NCBI GenBank assembly: GCA_946481615.1
Contig: CAMLOR010000243.1
Span: forward strand, 1-5,255
DNA from: an uncultured Aquimonas sp.
Lineage (GTDB): Bacteria > Pseudomonadota > Gammaproteobacteria > Xanthomonadales > Xanthomonadaceae
Reading direction: 5' to 3'
Length of the DNA stretch: 5,255 bases
Under the pieces are notes generated by a model. The model saw nothing but the letters and a program-made list of their open reading frames with translations. It was not told the origin of the DNA and did no database searches. Positions 1 through 5,255 of the stretch are shown piece after piece. The number at the start of each line of letters is the position of its first letter. Within the stretch, counting starts at the first letter, position 1. Position numbers and translations under genes: made by a program.

Positions 1-315
1 CATGCGGTGTGGCTCGATGGGCATCATCGCGTCATCGAGTGCGATGTGTTGGCGAAGGGCGCGGTGGATCGGGCAGAGATCGATCCGCGCGTGGTGGTGC
101 AGTTGGCGTTGCAGCGCAATGCGCGGGCCTTGATCCTCGCGCACAATCATCCGAGCGGCGTGGCAGTACCGAGTGCGGAGGATGTCGCGTTGACGCGGCG
201 GGTGCGCGAGGCGCTGGCGTTGTTCGATGTGCGGTTGTTGGTGCATTTCGTGGTGGGCGAGGGGGCGTTGGCATCGGTGTCCGAGCCGCCGCGCAGACCG
301 GTGCGGCGAGCGTAG
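1..315 (+). CDS. radC: RadC-family JAB/JAMM domain protein, C-terminal part (5' end outside window)
   Basis: The window opens inside this gene: frame 1 is open from base 1, and 104 codons precede the TAG at 313-315. The visible part is the C-terminal half of the RadC (DUF2466) JAB/MPN domain. The zinc-binding JAMM signature H-x-H-x7-S-x2-D is intact: HNHPSG is at residues 48-53 of the fragment (bases 142-159), then S58 and D61. The JAMM glutamate would lie upstream, outside the window. RadC proteins were once thought to act in DNA repair; their biochemical role is not settled. Two oddities are seen. The usual Asp-His pair before the last strand is Val-His (V81, H82), and the usual Ser-Phe-Ala-Glu-Arg ending has become a proline/arginine-rich tail. 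Leucine is encoded by TTG in 9 of 12 cases, unlike recG downstream, which prefers CTG. The family is clear; whether this is the housekeeping copy or a paralogue is not. Confidence 0.92.
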   Translation, partial: HAVWLDGHHRVIECDVLAKGAVDRAEIDPRVVVQLALQRNARALILAHNHPSGVAVPSAEDVALTRRVREALALFDVRLLVHFVVGEGALASVSEPPRRPVRRA

Positions 316-382
316 GCAAGCGTTCGACCTGACCGTTTTGGCGGGAAAAGCGTCGAGGCGATCCGGGCGCCGCAGCGTTACA

Positions 383-404
383 CTCGCGCTTTCTCGATCG
401 CGAG
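383..404 (+). other. Small inverted repeat in the ridA leader
   Basis: A CTCGCG (383-388) and CGCGAG (399-404) inverted repeat with a 10-base loop ends 7 bases before the ridA ATG. Any ribosome binding site for ridA would lie in or beside its 3' arm, where only a weak GAGCAG (402-407) is seen. It could be a leader hairpin or a chance palindrome in GC-rich DNA. There is no T-run, so it is not an intrinsic terminator for radC. Confidence 0.25.
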
Positions 405-411
405 CAGAACC

Positions 412-798
412 ATGCGCCAACCCATCCACACCGAAGCCGCGCCGAAGGCCATCGGCCCGTACTCGCAGGCCGTGAAGTGCGGCAACACCGTGTATCTTTC
501 GGGCCAGATCCCGCTCGATCCCGCCTCGATGGAATTGATCGGCGGCGATATCTCGGCGCAGTCGCGCCGGGTGTTCGACAACTTGAAGGCGGTGTGCGAG
601 GCCGCCGGCGGCACATTGGCAGATGTGGCGCGCGTCGGCATCTATCTCACCGATCTTTCGAATTTCGCGGCGGTGAATTCGGTGATGGCGGAATATTTCA
701 CCGCGCCGTATCCCGCGCGTTCCACCATCGGCGTGGCCTCGCTGCCGCGCGGCGCGCAGGTGGAAGTGGACGCCGTGCTGGTGCTCGGCAACGGCTGA
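412..798 (+). CDS. ridA: RidA family 2-iminobutanoate/2-iminopropanoate deaminase
   Basis: This 128-residue protein has the standard length for the RidA/YjgF/UK114 family. These are small trimeric cytosolic enzymes that hydrolyse reactive enamine/imine intermediates released by PLP enzymes such as threonine dehydratase, protecting other PLP enzymes from damage. The N-terminus lines up with E. coli RidA without gaps, including the IGPYSQA stretch at residues 14-20, which supports the ATG at 412. Family landmarks are SGQIPLDP (30-37), the Arg of PARSTIGV (R103, matching the carboxylate-binding R105 of E. coli) and the Glu of QVEVDAV (E118, matching E120). The retained Arg and Glu argue for a true deaminase rather than a divergent Rid subfamily. 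No strong Shine-Dalgarno sequence is visible. recG begins 13 bases after the stop codon, so the two are probably co-transcribed. In related Xanthomonadales, from general knowledge, ridA lies between spoT and recG; here radC is upstream instead. Confidence 0.96.
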   Translation: MRQPIHTEAAPKAIGPYSQAVKCGNTVYLSGQIPLDPASMELIGGDISAQSRRVFDNLKAVCEAAGGTLADVARVGIYLTDLSNFAAVNSVMAEYFTAPYPARSTIGVASLPRGAQVEVDAVLVLGNG

Positions 799-811
799 TC
801 CGCTGCACGCG

Positions 812-2911
812 ATGGCGCCATCGGGCGATCCCGGTCTCGCGCCGGTCACCACGCTGTCCGGCGTGGGTCCGGCGCTGGCCGAGAAACTCGGGCGCCTGGG
901 CATCGCGCGGTTGCAGGATCTGTGGTTCCACCTGCCGCGGCAGTACGAGGATCGCACGCGACTGACGCCGATCCGCGAGTTGCAGCCGGGCACGCGCGCG
1001 CAGGTCGAGGCGCGGGTCGAGGCGGTCGAGCGCGGGTTTCGCTGGCGGCCGCAGTTGAAGGTGGCAGTGGGCGATGATTCGCATCGCACGTTGCTGCTGC
1101 GCTTCTTCCATTTCCGCGCCGCGCAGGCGGCGCAGTTCGCGCCCGGCCAGTGGCTGCGCTGCTACGGCGATGTGCGTGCCGGCTCGCAGGGGCTGGAGAT
1201 GGTGCATCCGAGCTATCAGCGGCTCGCCGAGCATGAGCTCGGGCAACCGGCCGATCGCCTCACGCCGGTGTATCCCGCGATGGAAGGGCTGGGCCAGGGC
1301 TCGCTCGTCAAACTCATCGGGCGCGCGCTCGATCGTCTGCCGCCGGACGAGGTGCTGGAACTGCTGCCGCGCAACGTGCTGGCTCGGCACGAGTTGCCCT
1401 CGCTGCGTGCCGCGCTGGTCACGATGCATCGTCCCGAGGCGGGCGAACACACCGCGGCGCTCCTCGCCGGATCGCATCCCGCGCAGCGCCGGCTCGCTTT
1501 CGAGGAGCTGCTGGCTCACCAGCTGAGCCTGCGCCTGCAGCGAATCGACCTGCGCAAGCACGGCGCCCTGCCGATCAAGCCGCGCGGTACCTTGGCGGAG
1601 GCGCTGCGCAAACGTCTGCCGTACACGCTCACCGGCGCGCAGCAGCGCGTGCTACAGCAGGTGCGCGAGGATCTTTCGCAGCCCAAACCGATGCTGCGGC
1701 TGGTACAGGGCGACGTGGGCTCCGGCAAGACTGTCGTCGCCGCACTGGCTGCGCTGCATGCCGTGGAAAGCGGCGCGCAGGTCGCGTTGATGGCGCCGAC
1801 CGAACTGCTCGCCGAGCAGCACTATCACTCGTTCCTGCAGTGGCTGGAGCCGCTCGGCGTGGAGGTCGTGTGGCTGGCTGGCAAGATCAAGGGTCGCGCG
1901 CGCCGCGCCGTGCTCGAGCGCTTGCGCGATGGCGCGGGCGTGGTCGTGGGTACGCACGCGCTCGTGCAGGCGGGCGTCGAGTTCCGGCGGCTCGCGCTCG
2001 CCATCGTGGACGAGCAGCATCGTTTCGGCGTGCATCAGCGACTGGCGCTGCGCGACAAGGGCCACGAAGGCGAGCTGGTGCCGCATCAGCTCGTCATGAC
2101 CGCGACGCCGATCCCGCGCACGCTGGCGATGACCGCTTATGCCGATCTCGATGTCTCAGCCATCGACGAACTTCCGCCTGGACGCACGCCGATCCAGACG
2201 GTGGCGATCAGCGCGGAACGCCGCGGCGAAGTGGTCGAGCGCATCCGCGCCGCCTGCGCGGAGGGACGTCAGGCGTATTGGGTTTGCACGCTGATCGAGG
2301 AACTGGAAGATCCCGCCGGCAAGCCCGACGTGCAGGCCGCGCAGACGACATTCGAGCAACTCTCGAAGCAGCTGCCGGATTTGAAGGTCGGCCTGATCCA
2401 CGGCCGTCTCAAGCCGGCGGAAAAGCAGCGCGTGATGGAGGATTTCAAGGCCGGCAAACTGCATCTGCTCGTCGCCACGACCGTGATCGAAGTCGGCGTC
2501 GACGTGCCCAACGCCAGCCTGATGCTGATCGAGAACGCCGAGCGCCTCGGGCTGGCGCAGCTGCATCAGCTGCGCGGTCGCGTAGGGCGCGGCGCGCGCG
2601 CTTCGACCTGCGTGCTGATGTATCAGGGGCCGCTATCGCTGATGGCGAAGGAACGCATCGCGGTGATGCGCGAAACCACCGACGGTTTCGTCATCGCGGA
2701 GAAGGATCTCGAATTGCGCGGACCGGGCGAGTTGCTCGGCACGCGGCAGACGGGCCTGGCGCAGTTCCGCGTGGCCGATCTGGCGCGCGATGCGGCGCTG
2801 CTGCCGGACGTGCAGCAGGCCGCGGACGAGATCATGCGTGCGCAGCCGAAGCTGGCCGAGCGGTTGATTTCGCGCTGGGTAGGGAGTGCGGCGCGTTATG
2901 CCGGCGCCTGA
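812..2911 (+). CDS. recG: ATP-dependent DNA helicase RecG
   Basis: This complete 699-residue protein has the usual RecG length. RecG is a superfamily 2 motor that regresses stalled replication forks and migrates Holliday junctions. The N-terminal part (about 10-150) holds the helical entry and OB-fold wedge domain that splits the junction strands; LPRQYEDRT (41-49) is typical. Helicase motifs appear in order: Walker A GDVGSGKT (300-307), motif Ia LMAPTELLAEQ (326-336), DEQH (400-403) as the DExH box, MTATPIPRT (429-437), GLIHGRLK (527-534), motif V (553-568) and QLRGRVGRG (586-594) as motif VI. The translocation/TRG region with LRGPGELLGTRQTG (635-648) follows, and a short C-terminal helix ends the protein. 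No key residue is missing. The ATG at 812 matches the family N-terminus. It lies 13 bases after the ridA stop without a clear Shine-Dalgarno sequence, so translational coupling to ridA is plausible. The TGA is followed immediately by a REP hairpin. Confidence 0.98.
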   Translation: MAPSGDPGLAPVTTLSGVGPALAEKLGRLGIARLQDLWFHLPRQYEDRTRLTPIRELQPGTRAQVEARVEAVERGFRWRPQLKVAVGDDSHRTLLLRFFHFRAAQAAQFAPGQWLRCYGDVRAGSQGLEMVHPSYQRLAEHELGQPADRLTPVYPAMEGLGQGSLVKLIGRALDRLPPDEVLELLPRNVLARHELPSLRAALVTMHRPEAGEHTAALLAGSHPAQRRLAFEELLAHQLSLRLQRIDLRKHGALPIKPRGTLAEALRKRLPYTLTGAQQRVLQQVREDLSQPKPMLRLVQGDVGSGKTVVAALAALHAVESGAQVALMAPTELLAEQHYHSFLQWLEPLGVEVVWLAGKIKGRARRAVLERLRDGAGVVVGTHALVQAGVEFRRLALAIVDEQHRFGVHQRLALRDKGHEGELVPHQLVMTATPIPRTLAMTAYADLDVSAIDELPPGRTPIQTVAISAERRGEVVERIRAACAEGRQAYWVCTLIEELEDPAGKPDVQAAQTTFEQLSKQLPDLKVGLIHGRLKPAEKQRVMEDFKAGKLHLLVATTVIEVGVDVPNASLMLIENAERLGLAQLHQLRGRVGRGARASTCVLMYQGPLSLMAKERIAVMRETTDGFVIAEKDLELRGPGELLGTRQTGLAQFRVADLARDAALLPDVQQAADEIMRAQPKLAERLISRWVGSAARYAGA

Positions 2912-2995
2912 CGTCGTTCCCGCGCAGGCGGGAACCCAGTGACTTCCGTGGCGCTGCGCGAACGTCGCTGGATTCCCGCCTTCGCGAGAATGACG
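2912..2995. repeat. Paired inverted REP element, copy 1 (BIME-like)
   Basis: Two REP-type hairpins face each other. The first arm is 2912-2943, the second (inverse orientation) is 2964-2995, with a 20-base spacer; the arms match at 27 of 32 positions. Arm 1 folds into GTTCCCGC (2916-2923) / GCGGGAAC (2928-2935) around loop GCAG. Arm 2 folds into ATTCCCGC (2972-2979) / GCGAGAAT (2984-2991) around CTTC, with one C-A mismatch. Such elements are scattered in many proteobacterial genomes, often after stop codons, and are thought to be mobilised by RAYT (TnpA-REP) transposases. They can also stabilise upstream mRNA. No T-run follows, so this is not a classical intrinsic terminator. The first base of the element follows the recG TGA directly. 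Confidence 0.88.
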
Positions 2996-3003
2996 AAGCC
3001 CAC

Positions 3004-3087
3004 CGTCGCTCCCGCGCAGGCGGGAGCCCAGGTGCGAGGCGTTCCGTGAGTGCGCGCACCTGGGTTCCCGCCTTCGCGGGAACGACG
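3004..3087. repeat. Paired inverted REP element, copy 2 (BIME-like)
   Basis: This is a second pair with the same design and the same total length (84 bases), starting 8 bases after copy 1. Arms 3004-3036 and 3055-3087 are reverse complements at 30 of 33 positions around an 18-base spacer. The individual hairpins are GCTCCCGC (3008-3015) / GCGGGAGC (3020-3027) with loop GCAG, and GTTCCCGC (3064-3071) / GCGGGAAC (3076-3083) with loop CTTC, both perfect 8-base stems. The arms continue together through CCCAGGTGCG (3027-3036) / CGCACCTGGG (3055-3064), so the whole unit can also form one long stem. TTCCGTG occurs in the spacer here (3042-3048) and in copy 1 (2944-2950). The last hairpin ends just upstream of the methyltransferase ribosome binding site. 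Confidence 0.88.
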
Positions 3088-3092
3088 AGGGG
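3087..3092 (+). promoter_or_regulatory. Ribosome binding site of the methyltransferase gene
   Basis: GAGGGG lies 6 bases before the ATG at 3099 and is the best Shine-Dalgarno match for this gene. Its first G is the last base of the REP pair, and the REP hairpin stem ends at 3083, only 3 bases upstream of it. A folded hairpin here could therefore affect ribosome access. Confidence 0.5.
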
Positions 3093-3098
3093 CAGGGC

Positions 3099-3788
3099 AT
3101 GAACCCGCAGCTGCGCCCGGCACGCTGCCCGTTCTGTGGTCCAACGCTGCTGCTGCGCTGGGCCGACGACGAACTCGCCGTGCGCTGCCTGCGTTGCCGC
3201 GGCAGCGCCGTGCATCTGTCGCTCGGTCGCGTGCTGCAGGAGCTGCGTCCGGAGCTGCGCGGCCTGCGCGTGCTCGAGCTTTCGTCGCGCGGTGCGCTGG
3301 CGAACTGGCTGCGGCGCAGCGGCGCGCAGGCCACGTTCACCGAGTTCCTCGAAGACACCGCGCCCGGCATCGTGCGTGGCGGTGTCCGCTGCGAGGACGT
3401 GCAACGACTCACCTTCGCGGATGCGAGCTTCGATCTCGTCACGCACACCGATGTCTTCGAGCACGTCGAAGACGACGCCGCGGGTTTCCGCGAGCTGCGC
3501 CGCGTGCTGGCGCCGGGCGGGCTCACCGTATTCAGCGTGCCGTTGTCGGCCTCGGCGCAAACCCGCGAGCGGGTCCGGCGGATCGGCAGCGATCTGCACT
3601 ATCTGCTCCCGCCCGAGTACCATGGCGACCGGTTGCGCGGCACGGGCCGCGTGTTGAGCTGGCGCGATTACGGTGGCGACATCGTGCAGCGCCTGCAGCG
3701 GGCCGGCTTCGCGCAGGCCCGCATCGTGCCGGCGCCGCCGGCCGATTGGTTCGGACGCGGGCGGGCGATCGTCGCCGCCTTCGCGTGA
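3099..3788 (+). CDS. Class I SAM-dependent methyltransferase with N-terminal zinc ribbon
   Basis: The product is a 229-residue protein, probably cytosolic, with no signal peptide or membrane segment. Two CxxC knuckles, C10-x2-C13 and C30-x2-C33, form a likely zinc ribbon at the N-terminus. A Rossmann methyltransferase domain of the Methyltransf_11 type follows. VLELSSRGALANWL (58-71) sits where motif I is expected, with SSRG in place of the usual GxGxG. E82 in TFTEFLED is the likely ribose-binding acid, LTFADASFDLVTHTDVFEHV (104-123) covers motifs II and III, and LRRVLAPGG (133-141) precedes strand 5. From memory, the SSRG form recurs in a group of uncharacterised methyltransferases that share the HYLLPPEYHGD (167-177) and DYGGDI (190-195) segments, so it is probably a family trait rather than damage. 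The substrate is unknown. The gene starts after the REP block and is followed 28 bases later by a nucleoside hydrolase gene. Confidence 0.88.
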   Translation: MNPQLRPARCPFCGPTLLLRWADDELAVRCLRCRGSAVHLSLGRVLQELRPELRGLRVLELSSRGALANWLRRSGAQATFTEFLEDTAPGIVRGGVRCEDVQRLTFADASFDLVTHTDVFEHVEDDAAGFRELRRVLAPGGLTVFSVPLSASAQTRERVRRIGSDLHYLLPPEYHGDRLRGTGRVLSWRDYGGDIVQRLQRAGFAQARIVPAPPADWFGRGRAIVAAFA

Positions 3789-3802
3789 CCTTCCCCCTGC
3801 CC

Positions 3803-3806
3803 AGGA
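3803..3806 (+). promoter_or_regulatory. Probable ribosome binding site of the nucleoside hydrolase gene
   Basis: AGGA lies 10 bases before the GTG at 3817. The spacing is slightly long, but it is the only purine-rich stretch in the 28-base gap after the methyltransferase. It supports the GTG as the start; the first in-frame ATG downstream would remove the DTDPGVDDA metal site. Confidence 0.4.
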
Positions 3807-3816
3807 TTCCCGCAAC

Positions 3817-4752
3817 GTGAGCAAGACGCGTCTTTTGATCGATACCGACCCCGGCGTGGACGATGCCCTCGCCATCCTGATGGCGCTGCGCGATCCCGCC
3901 GTCGAGGTAGTGGCGCTGACCATCGCCGCCGGCAACGTCGGCCTGAAACATACCGTCGCCAACGCGCTGAAGCTGTGTGAAGTCACCGGGCGCGATATCC
4001 CGGTGTATGCCGGCTGCGATACGCCGCTCGTGCATGCGGCGGAGGATGCGGCCTACGTGCACGGCCTCGACGGCTTCGGCGACACGCGCTACACGCCGTC
4101 GGCGCGCATGTCCGAGAAGGAGCACGCGGCGCTCGCGCTGATCCGACTCTCGCACGAGTACGCCAACGACATCACCTTCGTGATGCTCGGGCCGCTCACC
4201 AATCTCGCGCTCGCGCTCAAGCTCGATCCGACGCTGCCGCAGCGCGTGCCGCGCCTCGTCGTCATGGGCGGTGCGGTCAACGGCCGCGGCAACACGCGCA
4301 TCCCGGTGGAGTTCAACATCGGCTTCGATCCGGAAGCCGCGCACGTCGTTTTTTCCTCGTGGCCGCAGTTCGAGCTGGTGGATTGGGAAGCGACGTTGCG
4401 GCACGGGCTCAACCACGAGCGGTTCGACGGTTGGGCGCGCCGCGGCGATGCCTGGGGCCGCTTCTACGACGGCATCTCGCGCAAGACGCGCGATTGGTCG
4501 GAAGGGCTGCGCGGTCCCGAATGGCACTCGGCCGATGGCTTGTGCATGGCGGTGGTGCTGGAGCCCGACGGCGTCACCGAATGGGAATCGCGGCCGGTCG
4601 CCATCGAGATGGAAGGCGTACATACGCGCGGCGCGACCATCGTCGATTGGGGACGGCGCAAGCAGGCGCCGGACAACGCGCGTATCGCGATGAATTACGA
4701 TCGTGCGCGGTTCGATGCGCTGGTGCGGCGTGCGTTGGGCTGCGTGGACTGA
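3817..4752 (+). CDS. Nucleoside hydrolase (IUNH family)
   Basis: This is a 311-residue protein of typical length for the inosine-uridine nucleoside N-ribohydrolase family. These calcium-dependent enzymes cleave the N-glycosidic bond of ribonucleosides to free base and ribose in nucleoside salvage. The signature LLIDTDPGVDDALAI (6-20) is at the N-terminus; D11, D15 and D16 correspond to the calcium-binding and catalytic D10, D14 and D15 of the Crithidia enzyme. VMGGAVNGRGNT (149-160) and EFNIGFDPEAA (165-175) are the expected central motifs. Near the C-terminus, WHSADGLCMAV (236-246) sits where Crithidia has H241-D242; here H237 and D240 are two residues further apart, and D240 is the likely metal ligand. 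Base preference cannot be read from the sequence. I chose the GTG at 3817 because the open frame further upstream lies inside the methyltransferase gene and has no family similarity. The gene converges on the channel gene. Confidence 0.95.
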   Translation: MSKTRLLIDTDPGVDDALAILMALRDPAVEVVALTIAAGNVGLKHTVANALKLCEVTGRDIPVYAGCDTPLVHAAEDAAYVHGLDGFGDTRYTPSARMSEKEHAALALIRLSHEYANDITFVMLGPLTNLALALKLDPTLPQRVPRLVVMGGAVNGRGNTRIPVEFNIGFDPEAAHVVFSSWPQFELVDWEATLRHGLNHERFDGWARRGDAWGRFYDGISRKTRDWSEGLRGPEWHSADGLCMAVVLEPDGVTEWESRPVAIEMEGVHTRGATIVDWGRRKQAPDNARIAMNYDRARFDALVRRALGCVD

Positions 4753-4756
4753 GGTA

Positions 4757-4853
4757 GGCCCCCATCCCGGCCTTCCCCCGCAAGCGGGGGAAGGGGAAGT
4801 GCGGTGCTTTTAGCTCCTTCCCCCGCTTGCGGGGGAAGGCTGGGACGGGGGCC
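4757..4853. repeat. Large inverted repeat with nested palindromes between convergent genes
   Basis: Arms 4757-4794 and 4816-4853 are reverse complements at 36 of 38 positions around a 21-base spacer. Each arm holds its own 24-base palindrome with two 11-base halves: CCTTCCCCCGC (4771-4781) / GCGGGGGAAGG (4784-4794) around AA, and 4816-4826 / 4829-4839 around TT. The two palindromes are exact reverse complements of each other. The element differs in sequence from the REP block at 2912-3087, so it is a second repeat class. It covers the gap between the nucleoside hydrolase stop (4752) and the channel stop (4810-4812) and runs into the channel gene. It may end or protect transcripts from both sides. 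The only T-run, TTTT at 4808-4811, is 13 bases past the first hairpin, so classical intrinsic termination is doubtful. Confidence 0.85.
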
Positions 4854-5255
4854 GCGCACGGGTGCCAGCCTCCAACTCGCCCGTTCCCCCCGGCGCCTGC
4901 CGCACCCACAGATCCATCTGCGGGAAGGCGATCTCGATGCCGGCCTGGCGGAAGGCTTCGATGATGCGCTGGTAGAGCGCATGGCGAACCTGGCTGCGTT
5001 CGACCAGTTCGCCCACGAACACGCGCAGTTCGAAATCCAGCGTCGAGGCGCCCAGTTCGATCAGCCAGCAATTGGGCGGCGGATTCTTCAGCACGCGCGG
5101 GTCGGATTCGGCGATCTCCAGCAGCAGCCGGCGCACGCGCTCGGCATCGCTGGTGTAGGCCACGCCCACCTTCAGCACCACGCGCGTGATGCTGTCGGAG
5201 AGCGTCCAGTTGACGAAGCGTTCGGTGATGAAGGTCTTGTTGGGGACGACGACTT
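4810..5255 (-). CDS. Mechanosensitive ion channel, MscS family (MscK/MscM type), C-terminal part
   Basis: The frame is open from the right edge of the window to the TAA at 4812-4810, giving 147 visible residues; the start lies beyond 5255. The fragment is the cytoplasmic part after the pore helix. VVVPNKTFITERFVNWTLSD (1-20) is the beta domain with the VPN motif, followed by RVVLKVGVAYTSD (24-36) and the alpha/beta domain through LGASTLDFELRVFV (67-80) to FPQMDLWVR (110-118). The PNKTFIT, ASTLDxELR and QM/QL-near-C-terminus pattern resembles the large E. coli channels MscK and MscM more than small MscS. These inner-membrane channels release solutes on hypo-osmotic shock. The pore helix and N-terminal domains are not visible, so the size class is inferred. 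After residue 118 comes a 29-residue Gly/Pro/Arg-rich tail; residues 134-146 are encoded by one arm of the inverted repeat at 4757-4853, which is unlikely to be an ancestral part of the channel. Confidence 0.92.
   Translation of the reverse strand, partial: VVVPNKTFITERFVNWTLSDSITRVVLKVGVAYTSDAERVRRLLLEIAESDPRVLKNPPPNCWLIELGASTLDFELRVFVGELVERSQVRHALYQRIIEAFRQAGIEIAFPQMDLWVRQAPGGTGELEAGTRARPPSQPSPASGGRS

Noticed and set aside
379..384. TACACT as a sigma-70 -10 box for ridA
   Set aside because: The hexamer is a fair match, but no -35 resembling TTGACA lies 16-18 bases upstream (only AGGCGA-like sequence), so a promoter cannot be supported.
2912..3087. CRISPR array
   Set aside because: The repeats alternate in orientation, have internal palindromes and only two spacer-like gaps that resemble each other, which fits REP pairs and not CRISPR.
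1840..3102. 420-codon + strand open frame overlapping recG in another frame
   Set aside because: It is rich in Arg, Ala and Gly with no domain, and the recG frame carries every helicase motif. It runs through the REP block only because that block lacks stops in this frame.
3673..3816. Upstream in-frame extension of the nucleoside hydrolase
   Set aside because: The extension is Arg/Ser/Pro-rich, overlaps the methyltransferase in another frame, and does not match the family, whose N-terminus starts just before DTDPGVDDA.
2633..3986. Long - strand open frames (2633-3526 and 2832-3986) across recG end, REP block and methyltransferase
   Set aside because: They are antisense to well-supported genes, are arginine- and serine- or alanine-rich, and the part over the repeats gives PAKAGTQ/SRLRGND-like text, the usual false translation of REP elements.
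3532..4623. 363-codon - strand open frame opposite the nucleoside hydrolase
   Set aside because: It mirrors the codon pattern of the + strand gene, has no recognisable motif, and the + strand protein carries all IUNH signatures.
4771..4811. Classical intrinsic terminator for the nucleoside hydrolase gene
   Set aside because: The hairpin is strong, but TTTT begins 13 bases after the stem instead of directly, so only a possible repeat-based transcript end is noted.

Overview
The window looks like a chromosomal segment of a GC-rich gammaproteobacterium, most likely of the Xanthomonadales (Xanthomonadaceae or Rhodanobacteraceae). This placement is an inference from three things: the high GC, ridA directly before recG, and two classes of intergenic palindromic repeat of the kind abundant in that order. 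The protein sequences fit but were not searched against any database.

Layout, left to right. The + strand opens with the 3' end of a radC-like gene (1-315), followed by ridA (412-798), a reactive enamine/imine deaminase, and recG (812-2911), the fork-remodelling helicase. A gap of only 13 bases makes ridA and recG look co-transcribed. Directly after the recG stop codon lies a 176-base block of four REP-type hairpins. They form two consecutive 84-base inverted pairs (2912-2995 and 3004-3087). Two more + strand genes follow: a zinc-ribbon/SAM-dependent methyltransferase (3099-3788) and, 28 bases later, a GTG-started nucleoside hydrolase (3817-4752). The last gene is on the - strand: the C-terminal part of a MscK/MscM-type mechanosensitive channel (4810 to beyond 5255). 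It converges on the nucleoside hydrolase across a near-perfect inverted repeat with 38-base arms (4757-4853). One arm is translated as the channel's C-terminal tail.

Functions. RidA and RecG are housekeeping proteins of metabolite damage control and DNA repair; their pairing is positional rather than biochemical. The methyltransferase and nucleoside hydrolase may form a small two-gene unit, but the sequence shows no pathway linking them. There is no CRISPR array, transposase, phage gene, tRNA or rRNA.

I found no convincing new multi-gene system. The points worth a second look are the paired REP block with compensatory base changes, its exact abutment to the recG stop and to the methyltransferase ribosome binding site, the repeat turned into coding sequence at the channel's C-terminus, and the unusual TTG-leucine bias and location of the radC fragment.
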